Source of the DNA: CAYVBJ01 sp964449075 | Lineage (GTDB): Bacteria; Bacteroidota; Rhodothermia; Balneolales; Balneolaceae | Direction: 5' to 3' | Length of the DNA stretch: 64,000 nt | Assembly (NCBI GenBank): GCA_964449075.1 | Contig: CAYVBJ010000007.1 | Location: 1-64,000 of the forward strand | Shown here: piece after piece, positions 36,909-47,453 of the stretch | Position numbering within the stretch: the first letter of the stretch is position 1 | How the letters are laid out: each line of letters starts with the position of its first letter | Position numbers and translations under genes: made by a program | Notes under the pieces: model-generated | What the model was told of the DNA's origin: nothing | The model's input: the letters and a program-made list of their open reading frames with translations, nothing else | The model's database searches: none

Positions 36909-37931
36909 TTAACCGGCTATCCTTCCGCTGCTTTCTCTTATGATGAGTTCCGGTTCAAGATTTATATTGATGGGATCTGTTACCTTTTTTTCGATCTGAT
37001 CAATTAAAAGTCTGGCAGCTTTTTTTCCTTTTTTAAAAATAGGCTGCTGAATTGTGGTTAAAGGCGGGGCCAGGTATTTTGAAAAATTCAGATCATCAAA
37101 CCCGATAACTGAAAATTGTTCAGGTACCTGGACATTTGATTTGTAAAGTGCAAGAAGTGCGCCCATGGCGAGTGTATCACTTGCACAGAACAGGCCCGTC
37201 ATTTCGGGATGATCCTGAAGCCAGCAATGCATTGTTTCATAGCCAAACCGCTGTGAATAATCACCTATTGCAATATAATCCTCATTAATGGGCAAATCAG
37301 ACTCCGACATTGCTCTCTTGTAACCTTTCAATCTGTCCACAGACTCTTTGAGATTCATTCCTGCCAGGATAATGCCGATCTTTTTATGCCCCAGCCCGAT
37401 CAGGTGCTTTGTCGCTTTGTAGCCGCCTGCAATGTTATCCACATCAATGGAAAAAATACCTTCATTTTTGTCTGCGTGGCCCACGAGAACAGTGGGTATA
37501 TTTCTGTCATTGATAACATTATAAACAAGATCTGTGACCTCCTGTGTTAAGAGTATATAGCCATCGAATCTCCTTTCGTTCAGAACAAAATTGTAGGCTT
37601 CATCTTTCATTTTCGTTGAAAGAAAAGAGAGAGTTACAAAATAACCCCGTTTGATACACTCTTCAAAAATCCCGAGATGCAGTAATGTCCAAAAACCGTT
37701 GCCAAGGGCTTCATCCCCTCTTCTCGTTGCAAAAATTCCGATCTCAAACATGCTGTCCGTGGCGAGGCTTCGCGCCACGGAACTCGGACGGTAATTATAT
37801 TTCGTAACAACATCCATCACCCGCTTTCGGGCTTCATCACTTACATTCGGGTGGTTGTTCAAAACCCGTGAAACAACAGAACGGGATACAAGAGCCAGTT
37901 TTGCAATTTTATCTATATTCAGCTTTTCCAT
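36909..37931 (-). CDS. LacI-family transcriptional regulator (first copy)
   Basis: This is a 340-aa regulator. The LacI helix-turn-helix is at residues 4-55 (IDKIAKLALVSRSVVSRVLN, key part SRSVVSRVLNNHPNVSD), the hinge helix includes PSSVARSLA, and a periplasmic-binding-protein-like sugar domain occupies about 60-335 (FCASDTLAMGALLAL, IGFDDLNFSKYLAPPLTTI). It lies 183 bp downstream of the GH20 gene on the same strand. The recognition region is almost the same as in the second LacI protein at 51945-52964, so both may bind the same operators found at four places in this locus. The effector is probably a sugar or sugar phosphate. Confidence 0.93.
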   Translation of the reverse strand: MEKLNIDKIAKLALVSRSVVSRVLNNHPNVSDEARKRVMDVVTKYNYRPSSVARSLATDSMFEIGIFATRRGDEALGNGFWTLLHLGIFEECIKRGYFVTLSFLSTKMKDEAYNFVLNERRFDGYILLTQEVTDLVYNVINDRNIPTVLVGHADKNEGIFSIDVDNIAGGYKATKHLIGLGHKKIGIILAGMNLKESVDRLKGYKRAMSESDLPINEDYIAIGDYSQRFGYETMHCWLQDHPEMTGLFCASDTLAMGALLALYKSNVQVPEQFSVIGFDDLNFSKYLAPPLTTIQQPIFKKGKKAARLLIDQIEKKVTDPININLEPELIIRESSGRIAG

Positions 37932-38114
37932 ACCCTTCCGGTAATATATCAGTATTCAATTAATTGAATAGTTGTGAAAGTTTGGCAATGTTGTTCTTTA
38001 AAATATTCAAACTGAATATATTTCCAAACGGAAATGCGAATAATCAGAATTATTAATCTGAAAGTGGAATGGTCTCTTTCTTGATAAATATACCACCCTG
38101 TTTTATCCGGGAAA

Positions 38115-40685
38115 TCAATACTGAACACTTGTGGTTCTGCTATATCTGCCTGCTGATGAAAATGTTTTCGCTTTTACTAAAACTCCGCTTTCAATCTGAA
38201 TCGGCTTCTCGAAGAGACCTGAATTTATATCGGGTTCGGATCCGTCAACTGTATACCTGATATTTTGGCCGGGAAATTCCGTATTCATTTTCACATAACC
38301 ATCCTCAACCAAAATTCCCGGAGGTGACACCCTGTAGAAATATGATGACTCATCTTTATCCAGTTTGGGAAATTCTATATGTCCAAGCCGTTGTGAAAAT
38401 TCAGACCAGGATTGGCTTTTCTTTTCTTCCCGCTCCTTTCTCGATTCAATCACAGACCATTCAGGCTGCCTGCTCCATGCTCTTTCAGCGAGCGAAATAA
38501 GCCGCGGAAGAGCCATATAATCAACTCGTTTACCCGATTTTAACGTCTCGCCCCAAAGCTGCCCCTGCAGTCCTAAAATGTTTTTCTTTGCTGATTCCTG
38601 CAGCTTTTCTTTGTCATCAAAATAAGTCTCCGGCAGAGGATTTCCGGTATAATCTGTAATTCCGTTTTTGAAAAGATCATAAGGGATAAAACCAAATGGT
38701 TTTTTTGCATCTATGAATGCAGCCCAATAAAAACCGGGTTCTTCCGGGTGATGATCATAGGCCATATCAAAGTAAAAATCACTGGCATGAGACATGATTA
38801 CCTTGTAACCTGCATTTGCAAGCCTGTAGGCATAATCTTCTCTTCCTCCGCCCCATACATTGGACCAGACATACGGTGTAAATGTACCTGTAAACGTTTT
38901 ATTCACACGTACAGGTGATCCGTCTTCCGGGTGCACAAAAGCAACCTCTTCCCATCCGGCCATCTGCAAATTCCGTTCATCGAGAATCGATTGAGTTCGC
39001 CGGAAGAAATAGTCCTGAAGATCTGCAACAGATTCAAGTTCCTCATTTTCGCTGATGAGATTGTTACAAACAGGAGATTTTTGCCATACACCGCCGGGAA
39101 CTTCATCCCCGCCAACATGAACTGTTTGCAAAACAGTGCCCGCATCACTGTGCATCCCGATTAACTCATCAACCACATTTTCAATAAAATTGTAAGTGGA
39201 TTCCAGGCAGACGTTGATCACATTATCATCCCATCTCTGGATTGAGCGATAGACCGATTCATCGGCCGGATCATCAAGCCTGAACCGTTCATCTCCTGAT
39301 TTTACTGATCGTGCCTTCATTGCAATGATGGCTGCCCTTGCATGCCCGGGAAGATCGATTTCAGGGATTACCTCGATATGACGCTCTGCAGCAAATTTCA
39401 GCAGGTCAATATATTCTTCACGCGAATACCAGCCGCTGCCTTTCGAATTGTCCGGGTCGGGTCCCGATCCGTAAGACGGAATCAAATGATCAGTTTCATC
39501 TGTCGTATGTCCGCGCCTGCCGCCCACCTCAGTCAATTCAGGAAGATCAGAAATTTCAATGCGCCATCCCTCATCATCAGTAAGGTGAAAATGGAACTTG
39601 TTCAGTTTATAGTGCGACATCACGTCCATTAGTTTCATTACGGTTTCATCAGGTTGAAAATTTCGTGCAACATCCAGGTGAAAGCCCCTGTATTCAAACC
39701 GGGGGAAATCTGTTATTTCAACTCCGGGCAGAGAAGATTGACCGGATCCGGATATCTCCAAATCAGAATGAATCAGCGATTTCAGACTTTGTATTCCATA
39801 AAAAACACCTGCCGCATCACTTCCTGTAATTCTGATCTGATTGCCATCAACTTGTAACTCGTAGGCTTCGGTATTTTTAACGGACCCTGCAATCTGAATA
39901 TCCCCTGTAAGCAAGTATATACCCGGATCATCCGTGCCGGCTATATCTTGTACCAATTCCGGCTGAACACCTGCCTGCTGACGAATGATTTCAGCTAAAA
40001 CCGCCGCTTCATTTTGCAAGTCTGGTTCATAATAGAGGATTATATTCTCATTAAACGTAAATGAATCATTCCCACTGTTAACTTGATATGGTGTAGGGGT
40101 AACCTTTCCGGTTTCAGATCCTTCCAGAGAATATGAAGATTCGTATTTTTTGTAATAGTATGCTGCATCTGCATATTCAAGCGGATCGTCGGGTCCTCTT
40201 TTGTACTGCTTTTCATCAGTAAAAGGTTCAATTTTCGGACCGGGAACATCAAGTATTTCACCATTTTCGAGGACAAAATAGAATCCGTCCGGGGCGTCAG
40301 ATTTTTTAATAGCTGTACCTGCTGTGGCAAACGAGAATGAGTAGGATTCTCCCGGCTGAAGTGAAGCAAATGATTCAGTCGGTTCTATTTTGTAAAAGTC
40401 ACCGTTTATATGAGTTAAGGTGAGAGTGCTTGGAAAACTTTCGGACTGAACCGGTCTTAAATTATTAAAATAGAGTTCCCATCCCTGCGAACTGAAAGTT
40501 CTGTTTCCCTGGTTCGTTATTTCTAATGAAGAGATATACCTGTTTTCAACTGCAAAGTTATCCTCAACTGCCCATGTTAACTGAATACTTTGATCCGGAG
40601 GAGCCTCACAACCGGTAAAAAAAGGAAAGAGAGTGAAATAAAAAACCGGTATCACGAAAAGGACCTTGAACTTATAAGAGATCAT
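38115..40685 (-). CDS. GH20 beta-N-acetylhexosaminidase lipoprotein
   Basis: This is an 856-aa exoglycosidase that removes terminal beta-GlcNAc or GalNAc. A signal peptide has a lipobox-like Cys near residue 26 (FFTGCEAP). Then come a CHB_HEX carbohydrate-binding domain (about 35-170), the GH20b domain (about 185-320), the GH20 TIM barrel (about 325-700) with the catalytic pair Asp527-Glu528 (HVGGDEVPG), and a C-terminal chitobiase-type domain (about 775-850). This is the chitobiase-like long form. An outer-surface or periplasmic location is expected. A LacI-type palindrome lies 209 bp upstream of the start. It opens the amino-sugar locus and would feed GlcNAc to the ROK kinase and NagB genes. 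Confidence 0.95.
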   Translation of the reverse strand: MISYKFKVLFVIPVFYFTLFPFFTGCEAPPDQSIQLTWAVEDNFAVENRYISSLEITNQGNRTFSSQGWELYFNNLRPVQSESFPSTLTLTHINGDFYKIEPTESFASLQPGESYSFSFATAGTAIKKSDAPDGFYFVLENGEILDVPGPKIEPFTDEKQYKRGPDDPLEYADAAYYYKKYESSYSLEGSETGKVTPTPYQVNSGNDSFTFNENIILYYEPDLQNEAAVLAEIIRQQAGVQPELVQDIAGTDDPGIYLLTGDIQIAGSVKNTEAYELQVDGNQIRITGSDAAGVFYGIQSLKSLIHSDLEISGSGQSSLPGVEITDFPRFEYRGFHLDVARNFQPDETVMKLMDVMSHYKLNKFHFHLTDDEGWRIEISDLPELTEVGGRRGHTTDETDHLIPSYGSGPDPDNSKGSGWYSREEYIDLLKFAAERHIEVIPEIDLPGHARAAIIAMKARSVKSGDERFRLDDPADESVYRSIQRWDDNVINVCLESTYNFIENVVDELIGMHSDAGTVLQTVHVGGDEVPGGVWQKSPVCNNLISENEELESVADLQDYFFRRTQSILDERNLQMAGWEEVAFVHPEDGSPVRVNKTFTGTFTPYVWSNVWGGGREDYAYRLANAGYKVIMSHASDFYFDMAYDHHPEEPGFYWAAFIDAKKPFGFIPYDLFKNGITDYTGNPLPETYFDDKEKLQESAKKNILGLQGQLWGETLKSGKRVDYMALPRLISLAERAWSRQPEWSVIESRKEREEKKSQSWSEFSQRLGHIEFPKLDKDESSYFYRVSPPGILVEDGYVKMNTEFPGQNIRYTVDGSEPDINSGLFEKPIQIESGVLVKAKTFSSAGRYSRTTSVQY

Positions 40686-40893
40686 ATTTGTAAAAAATTA
40701 TGTACTTATTTTATTTCCAAAAAATAAAAGTGAACCCCGAAACACGGAGCCCACTTTTAGCAAAGCACCAATCCAATAACGAGGAATCATTGATTAGTAA
40801 CGTGAAATTTATCTCCAAAAATTTAAAATTTTGATTTGAGATATATCCAATAAGCCGAACTTTTTAGTTTTTAGCAAACTAAACGGAGTATAT

Positions 40894-40907
40894 TGGAACC
40901 GCTTCCA
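40894..40907. promoter_or_regulatory. Predicted LacI operator upstream of GH20 gene
   Basis: TGGAACCGCTTCCA, a 14-bp near-perfect palindrome with a central CG, is typical of LacI-family operators. It lies between the creatininase-family stop and the GH20 start, 209 bp upstream of the latter. Three sister sites are at 41834, 53211 and 58864. Confidence 0.75.
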
Positions 40908-40930
40908 TAAAATTATTTGCCTGGCAGGTA

Positions 40931-41692
40931 CTATTCATAGAGCTCATTGAGATTGGAATCTGATAATTTCAAAAACAAACGAGCCATTTTTTCAGTTACA
41001 TCTCTAAAATATTTTTTCCCTTTTTCTGCCGAAGATCTTTCCGGGTTTCCGGATCCCGTATCTTCAGTTACCTCCGACCATTTTCTTTCAACCCAGGCCC
41101 ACTCTTCATTTAGTTCACTGATTTTAAACTTTTTTGTCTCCCCGGTACCGGCTTCCTTCAAGGGAAGAACCCAGTCACTTTTCAGGTAGAGCATAAGGCT
41201 GGTCTCCATTTCATCCGCATGATCTCCCTCCTCTTCAAAATAGATTGTTTTGTCCAAAGAGCGGAACCAATGACAAAGAGAAATGAACATATCCGGAAAT
41301 CGCCTTCCGGTTTCCCGAATTATAGATTTGAAGTTATTCCCTCCATGCCCGTTCAGAATCAGTAACTTATAAATTCCCTGCCTGTTCAGTGTTTCACAGA
41401 TATCATTCAAAATCGAAGCCTGTGTTGATGGATAGATGTTCATATCCAGTTTAATATCAGGCTGACCGGTATTCACACCATACGGAATTACCGGGAGAAT
41501 GATAACTTTTGCCCCCTCTTCCCAGGCTATGCCGGCTGCTTCTGCTGCTATATGCTCAACCTGCAAATTGTCTGTACCATAGGGTAAATGATAATTATGA
41601 GCTTCGGTTGCTCCCCATGGCAAAACGGCCAGTTCAATTTCTCTGTCTTTAACTGATTTCCAGTTTGTTTCTGATAATATGTAAGGCCTCAT
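40931..41692 (-). CDS. Creatininase-family amidohydrolase
   Basis: This is a 253-aa protein of the creatininase/creatinine amidohydrolase family. It has the N-terminal metal motif GATEAHNYHLPYGTD (E30, H32, D41), the NGHGGN motif in mid-protein, and GDHADEMETS near residue 160. Family members hydrolyse cyclic or linear amides and include enzymes far from creatinine metabolism; the placement among sugar genes makes true creatininase activity doubtful. A predicted LacI operator 142 bp upstream is shared with the divergent susC gene. It may act on an amide-linked amino-sugar derivative, which is speculation from context. Confidence 0.85.
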   Translation of the reverse strand: MRPYILSETNWKSVKDREIELAVLPWGATEAHNYHLPYGTDNLQVEHIAAEAAGIAWEEGAKVIILPVIPYGVNTGQPDIKLDMNIYPSTQASILNDICETLNRQGIYKLLILNGHGGNNFKSIIRETGRRFPDMFISLCHWFRSLDKTIYFEEEGDHADEMETSLMLYLKSDWVLPLKEAGTGETKKFKISELNEEWAWVERKWSEVTEDTGSGNPERSSAEKGKKYFRDVTEKMARLFLKLSDSNLNELYE

Positions 41693-42162
41693 AATAATTT
41701 TAATTCAGATCTTTTTTTAATTCAATGTAGTGTGTTTGCAAAAAGTACTTCACTTTTTGACTGCATATATGATCAGATTTACAAAAAATACTGTTTTATC
41801 TGTTACCGCCTTCAATACTGTAAAGAAAAATTTTGGAACCGGTTCCACAAAGGATGACCGGAGCAATGCCTTCAGTTAAAAATCTTAAAAAATATTTGCA
41901 AAATATCGGTTTTAATATAAATAACAGAGGTTTTAGTCCCTTTTTATCCTTAGAATTTTCAAGGGAAATTTAAAATTCATTCTACGGTATTTATAGTTAG
42001 AAATTTTATTGTGTAAAATATCTTTAATTAGTGGGCTCTATTTTATATAATCTTAATAGTAATGTTACGCAAAAATTATAAATAACCTCGGGAAAGGTTA
42101 GATGTATTCTCATCTCTTATAATAACTGCTATCATAAATCCTAATATAAAACCTCATATAAT
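41693..42162. other. Divergent promoter region of creatininase and susC genes
   Basis: This is 470 bp without a gene. Apart from the operator palindrome at 41834-41847 it is AT-rich (especially 41890-42160), consistent with a long 5' leader for susC. No clear -7/-33 Bacteroidota promoter could be fixed by eye. Confidence 0.55.
41834..41847. promoter_or_regulatory. Predicted LacI operator in the susC-creatininase divergent region
   Basis: The perfect 14-bp palindrome TGGAACCGGTTCCA lies 142 bp from the creatininase-family start and 316 bp from the susC start. It is identical to the site at 53211. Confidence 0.8.
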
Positions 42163-45100
42163 ATGTATGTAAAACTGCTACCGGAAAAAAAGGATATTTT
42201 TCAGTCTTTCTGTAATTATTGCAGGATACTGAAAAATGTTAGAATCAAAGCGAAAATAATCTCTTTTTCACTACTGGTATTATTTTTGGTTTTTGATATA
42301 TCTGTTAATATTCAGGATGGATATGCTCAAAATCAATTGGATATATCCGGAACTGTTACTGAACAGGAAACAGGTCAGCCACTTACCGGAGTTACAATTG
42401 TAGTGGTCGGAACCGACCGGGGTACAACAACCGATCTGCAGGGACGATATAGCCTTACGGTTCCCGACGGTGACGGTGTACTTCGATTTTCATTTATCGG
42501 ATTTGAATCTCAGGAAATTCCGATTGAAGGACGCAGAACCATAGATGTGGAAATGGAGCCAAGCGTTTTACTGGGAGATGAACTGGTGGTGACCGGGTAT
42601 AGTGAGCAGCAGCGAAGAGATTTTACCGGATCAATTGCTGTGGTTGAAATGGATAATTTTGAACGGCTTTCCGCTTCCGGAGATTTGGTCACAAAGCAGC
42701 TGCAGGGTACCGCTTCAGGAGTTACTGTAACAAGTTCGGGTCAGCCCGGTGAAGCACCCAATATCAGGATCCGGGGAATTAATACATTTGGTGATAACAC
42801 TCCACTCTACATTGTGGATGGGGTTTCCATTGAGAATATTGATGATTTGAATCCAAATGATATTGAATCGATCCAGGTTTTGAAGGATGCTTCTTCAGCA
42901 GCCGTTTACGGGGCAAGAGCAGCCAACGGGGTTATTGTTGTTACAACGAAAAAAGGAAAAGGCAAGGTTCAGCTTAATTACAGCGGTTCCGTTGGTGTTG
43001 ACTGGCAGGGACGAGACAATCCATGGGATATTGCCACTCCCCAGCAGCATGCAGATCTTCTTTGGATCGCAACTGACAGGGTAAACAACCCGCGCCCTCA
43101 TCCTCTTTATGGTGATGGTACATCTCCTGTGTTGCCAGACTTCATTGCACCTGTCGGAGCCATGGAGGGTGAAGTTGACTTAGACAGTTATTTTGTAATA
43201 CCTGAATTCAACGATCCGGCCCAGTTAAATGATTTCGTAAGAATAACAAGAGCTAACAAAGAAGGTACCGACTGGTTCAGTGAACTTTTTTCTGAAGAAT
43301 TACAGCAGGCACACAATATTTCAGTGAGCGGCGGAAGTGCAATTGGAAATTACCTCTTCTCTGTAAACTTCACAGATCAGAAAGGTACACTGATGAGAAC
43401 AGGCCGGGAAAGGTACAATTTCAGGGCCAACACCAGTTTCAACATCGGGGAAAACATCAGAATTGGTGAAAATCTTACTTACAGCATTACTGAAAATCCC
43501 CAGGTGGCCTCTCTTACTGAGGGAAGTGCGATAGGTATGGCATTCAGACAGCAACCAATTATTCCTGTTTTTGATATTCAGGGTAATTTTGGAGGGGCAT
43601 TTGGTGCACCACTGGGTAATGCGTTCAACCCTGTTGGAATCATGGAAAGAACAAGAAACAATGAACAGGAAGACCGCAGACTGATCGGTAATGTATTTGG
43701 TGAAATTGACTTGTCTGAAAAGATCGTCGCCAGAACAAGTTTTGGTGGTGAGTTGGTTAACACAACAGGCCAGTTTTTCCAGTTTCCTACCTTTGAAAAC
43801 CAGGAAAATGATGTCACCAATGTACTAACCGTAAACGACACCAATGCTTTTAACTGGACGTTTAACACAACTGTTAAGTACACAGATACCTATAATAAAC
43901 ACGACTACGAAGTGCTTGTAGGTACAGAAATATTCAAAAATTCATTTACATTTAATGGTGCCACAGCAGACGGATTTTTCTCTTTTGATGAAAACTTTGT
44001 GAATTTATCCAATGCTTCGGGTAACCGAAATACCTCAGGGTTTGAGTTCCAAAATACACTGGCTTCTTTTTTCGGCCGCCTTGACTACAGCTTTGACGAT
44101 AAATATCTATTATCGGCTACAGTACGGCATGACGGATCATCCCGTTTCAGCAAAGGTAACCGCTGGGGAACGTTTCCCTCAGGTAGTGTAGGCTGGCGTA
44201 TCAGCAGTGAGCCTTTCTTCCAGGACTTCAATCTGGATTTTGTAAACGAATTCAGAATTAAAACCAGTGTTGGTCTGATTGGAAATGAACAAAACGTTCC
44301 GACTTCGAATCAGTTTACCCTGTTTGCATCCGACAGAGGCAGCTCATTTTACGCCATTGACGGAAGCAATTCCGGAACCCAGGAAGGCTTTTTACTGAGC
44401 CAGATCGGAAATCCAAATGCGCAATGGGAAGAGGTTTTAAATGTAAATGTCGGTTTTGTGACAAGCTTATTTGCTAACCGTGTTGATGTTGATTTTGAGT
44501 GGTACTGGAAAGATGTGAGGGATTTGCTTTTTAATCCTGAACTTCCCGGAACGGCCGGAAGTGCAACCGCTCCTTTTGTAAATATTGCTAACATGAGAAA
44601 TACAGGTATTGATGTAACACTATCTTCTTCTCACAATATTTCACAAGATCTCCAAATCAATGGTGGTATAAACTTTACATCATTCAATAACGAAATCACA
44701 AAAGTTGCAGAGGGTGTAAGCAGTTTCAGCCAGGAAAGCAGAAGATTTGTAGGGCAAAATTTTGTCCGCAATGAAGTCGGGCAACCGGTTTCATCTTTCT
44801 TTGGCTTTGTTGTGGATGGATTCTTCCAGGACCAGGCCGAAATTGACCAGCTGAACGCAGGTGCTCCAAGCGGCGAATACCAGACAGAGGCAGGTGTAGG
44901 CAGGTTCCGGTTCCGTGATGTAAACGGTGACGGTGAAATCACCGCCGATGACAGAACATTTATAGGTGATCCGAATGCAGACTTCACCATGGGTATAAAT
45001 CTTGGTGCCAACTACAAAAACTGGGATTTAAACATGTTCTGGTTCACTTCACAAGGCAACGATATCTGGAACCAGGTGAGATGGTGGACTGACTTCTTCC

Positions 45101-45507
45101 CATCATTCAACGGTGCCAAAAGCACCCGTACTTTAACGGATGCCTTCGTTCCCGGTGCTGATAATTCAAACGCAACCTTACCCATCCAGGAAAATGTGGG
45201 TACGTTCAGTACAAACGGCAGCCCAAGTTCATTCTTTGTTGAAGATGGCTCCTACTGGAGGTTAAAAAATGTAACACTCGGTTACACGGTTCCGCAAAGT
45301 TTCCAGGACAGATTCGGGATTGGAAACCTGAGAGTATTTGTTCAGCTTAACAATATGCTAACAATTACCGACTATACCGGTCCGGATCCCGAAATCGGGT
45401 TCTTCCCCGGCGGCGGCGGCGGCGGAAGCACGAACTTTGGTATTGATGAAGGTCAGTTCCCAACACCCAAGCAGTTCATTTTTGGCGTCAATCTTTCAAT
45501 CCTTTAA
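42163..45507 (+). CDS. SusC/RagA-type TonB-dependent outer-membrane transporter
   Basis: This is an 1114-aa transporter. The N-terminal segment is longer than usual (signal helix about residues 30-52, cleavage near GYAQ). It is followed by a carboxypeptidase-regulatory-like domain (about 57-140), the TonB plug with the SusC signature (LYIVDGV, LNPNDIESIQVLKDASSAAVYG in part, ANGVIVVTTKKG, to about 265) and a beta-barrel to the C-terminus (FGVNLSIL). It imports oligosaccharides with its SusD partner 8 bp downstream. There is no anti-sigma/ECF pair nearby, so control is more likely through the LacI operator upstream. Context suggests an amino-sugar glycan substrate. Confidence 0.96.
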   Translation: MYVKLLPEKKDIFQSFCNYCRILKNVRIKAKIISFSLLVLFLVFDISVNIQDGYAQNQLDISGTVTEQETGQPLTGVTIVVVGTDRGTTTDLQGRYSLTVPDGDGVLRFSFIGFESQEIPIEGRRTIDVEMEPSVLLGDELVVTGYSEQQRRDFTGSIAVVEMDNFERLSASGDLVTKQLQGTASGVTVTSSGQPGEAPNIRIRGINTFGDNTPLYIVDGVSIENIDDLNPNDIESIQVLKDASSAAVYGARAANGVIVVTTKKGKGKVQLNYSGSVGVDWQGRDNPWDIATPQQHADLLWIATDRVNNPRPHPLYGDGTSPVLPDFIAPVGAMEGEVDLDSYFVIPEFNDPAQLNDFVRITRANKEGTDWFSELFSEELQQAHNISVSGGSAIGNYLFSVNFTDQKGTLMRTGRERYNFRANTSFNIGENIRIGENLTYSITENPQVASLTEGSAIGMAFRQQPIIPVFDIQGNFGGAFGAPLGNAFNPVGIMERTRNNEQEDRRLIGNVFGEIDLSEKIVARTSFGGELVNTTGQFFQFPTFENQENDVTNVLTVNDTNAFNWTFNTTVKYTDTYNKHDYEVLVGTEIFKNSFTFNGATADGFFSFDENFVNLSNASGNRNTSGFEFQNTLASFFGRLDYSFDDKYLLSATVRHDGSSRFSKGNRWGTFPSGSVGWRISSEPFFQDFNLDFVNEFRIKTSVGLIGNEQNVPTSNQFTLFASDRGSSFYAIDGSNSGTQEGFLLSQIGNPNAQWEEVLNVNVGFVTSLFANRVDVDFEWYWKDVRDLLFNPELPGTAGSATAPFVNIANMRNTGIDVTLSSSHNISQDLQINGGINFTSFNNEITKVAEGVSSFSQESRRFVGQNFVRNEVGQPVSSFFGFVVDGFFQDQAEIDQLNAGAPSGEYQTEAGVGRFRFRDVNGDGEITADDRTFIGDPNADFTMGINLGANYKNWDLNMFWFTSQGNDIWNQVRWWTDFFPSFNGAKSTRTLTDAFVPGADNSNATLPIQENVGTFSTNGSPSSFFVEDGSYWRLKNVTLGYTVPQSFQDRFGIGNLRVFVQLNNMLTITDYTGPDPEIGFFPGGGGGGSTNFGIDEGQFPTPKQFIFGVNLSIL

Positions 45508-45515
45508 AAATTTAA

Positions 45516-47423
45516 ATGACAATTATGTTTATCAAAAAAACGAAATATAAGTTATTAAGTGTACTTACAGTAGTCAGCGGGTTGTTGCTTCTGTATGGAT
45601 GTGATGAGTTTTTAACGGAGCCTGCAAGAGGATCACTCAGTGAACAGGTGCTGGCCAATGAGCAGGGCGTGAATTCACAGCTTATCGGTGCATATGCAAA
45701 ACTGGATGGCGGCGGTTGGGACGTTCCCGGGCTGCCATGGGAAAAATCACAACATAACTGGATCTACGGCGACATCGTAGCCGGTGATGCACACAAAGGC
45801 TCTAATGCCGGTGACCAGGCTCCCATTAACTCAATTCAAAGAGGCAACTCAGATCCCTCTATAGGTTTCTTTGACAGCAAATGGCAATCCCTTTTTGAGG
45901 GTGTTACACGTGCAAATGCTGTACTGGGTGTGTTGCAGCAGGTTGAAGATTTGAGTCCTGAAGAAATAAATAGCTTGGCTGCTGAAGCCCGCTTTTTGCG
46001 TGGCCATTATTACTTTGAGCTCCGAAAAATGTTCTTCAGAGTTCCCTGGATTGATGAAAATACGGAAGATGTAAACCAGCCTAACGATGAAGAAATCTGG
46101 CCGAATATTGAAGCTGACTTCCAGTTTGCATTCGACAATCTTCCTGAAGTTCAGTCAGAAAGAGCCCGTGTCAATAAATGGGCCGCAGGTGCTTACCTCG
46201 GGAAAACATTTGCTTATCAGCAGAAATGGGGTGAAGCGAAAAGTATCTTTGACCAGGTTATAACAAGTGGTGTAACGGCAGAGGGAGTCCCTTATGACCT
46301 GGCAGAAAACTACTGGGACGCATTCGATCCCGCAGCAGAGGCAGGGAATCCGGAAAAAGTTTTCTTTGCTTCACAGGTTGCAAATGACGGCACCGGTGAT
46401 ATTACAAGAGCCAATCATGGTGCAATGCTTAATTTCCCATTCAACAGTCCGTTCAGATGCTGCGGGTTTTTCCAGGCCACTCAGGATCTTGTGAATTCGT
46501 ACAGAACAGAAGACGGCTTGCCCATCATTGGAAATTTCAACAACGAAAGTGTTGTAAGTGACCAGGGAATTCCTTCTGATGAACTGTTTGAACCATATGA
46601 TGGCACCCTGGATCCAAGATTAGACTGGACAGTTGGCCGCCGTGGTGTTCCTTTTCACGATTGGGGACCGCACCCCGGAGAGCGATGGGTACGTGATCAG
46701 CTTTTTTCAGGTCCATATGCACCTAAGAAAAAGGTTTACTGGCAATCACAGGAAGATGAATTCGCTGACAATAACCAGTGGGCACCGGGCACCGCACACG
46801 ATATTAACGTAATCCGATTCGCAGATGTACTCCTTATGGCTGCAGAGGCAGAAATTGAAGCCGGATCTATCGACCAGGCACGTGAATACGTAAACAGAGT
46901 TCGTGAACGTGCAGCAAGGCCGGATGGCCGGGTTAGCAATGACCTTAACAGGGAATTTGCTGCTGCTATCGTTGGAAGTCAAGATGAAATGTTGGATCTT
47001 GAAGGCCTTAATTCAGGCAATTTTGTGGTCAGGGAAGATCTCAACAGTACATTTACCTTCCTGGGCGGCAATGTCGGTGATATTAATAACTGGAATGAGT
47101 ACCCCGAACCCAATTATGAGATAAATACATATCCTCCGGGATCACTCGGCAGCCAGCAGCAAGCACGTGAAATTGTATGGCACGAACGCAGAATTGAACT
47201 GGCACTTGAAGGCCATCGGTTCTTTGATCTCGTTCGATGGGGAATTGCAGACCGGGAAATAAACCGGGCATGGCAATTTGAAGCCACTGTATTTCCAAAT
47301 ACCCTGGCACCGGGAGCAACATTTACCCCCGGTAAAAATGAGTACTACCCGATTCCTCAGCGTCAAATTGATCTGAGTGTCGCAGGTGGTGAAGCCCAGT
47401 TACAACAAAACCCCGGCTTCTGA
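45516..47423 (+). CDS. SusD/RagB-type nutrient-binding lipoprotein
   Basis: This is a 635-aa outer-membrane lipoprotein. A lipobox ends at Cys29 or so (LLLYGCDEF). The TPR-like SusD fold follows, with RFLRGHYYFEL near residue 160 and the C-terminal RagB region (EIVWHERRIELALEGHRFFDLVRW in part; ending QLQQNPGF). It caps the SusC transporter and binds glycan. A second in-frame ATG at 45525 is a possible start. A terminator-like hairpin follows 30 bp after the stop, so the next gene may be transcribed at a lower level. Confidence 0.96.
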   Translation: MTIMFIKKTKYKLLSVLTVVSGLLLLYGCDEFLTEPARGSLSEQVLANEQGVNSQLIGAYAKLDGGGWDVPGLPWEKSQHNWIYGDIVAGDAHKGSNAGDQAPINSIQRGNSDPSIGFFDSKWQSLFEGVTRANAVLGVLQQVEDLSPEEINSLAAEARFLRGHYYFELRKMFFRVPWIDENTEDVNQPNDEEIWPNIEADFQFAFDNLPEVQSERARVNKWAAGAYLGKTFAYQQKWGEAKSIFDQVITSGVTAEGVPYDLAENYWDAFDPAAEAGNPEKVFFASQVANDGTGDITRANHGAMLNFPFNSPFRCCGFFQATQDLVNSYRTEDGLPIIGNFNNESVVSDQGIPSDELFEPYDGTLDPRLDWTVGRRGVPFHDWGPHPGERWVRDQLFSGPYAPKKKVYWQSQEDEFADNNQWAPGTAHDINVIRFADVLLMAAEAEIEAGSIDQAREYVNRVRERAARPDGRVSNDLNREFAAAIVGSQDEMLDLEGLNSGNFVVREDLNSTFTFLGGNVGDINNWNEYPEPNYEINTYPPGSLGSQQQAREIVWHERRIELALEGHRFFDLVRWGIADREINRAWQFEATVFPNTLAPGATFTPGKNEYYPIPQRQIDLSVAGGEAQLQQNPGF

Positions 47424-47453
47424 TTGATTTGATTTTTAAATCTTGATAACCTT

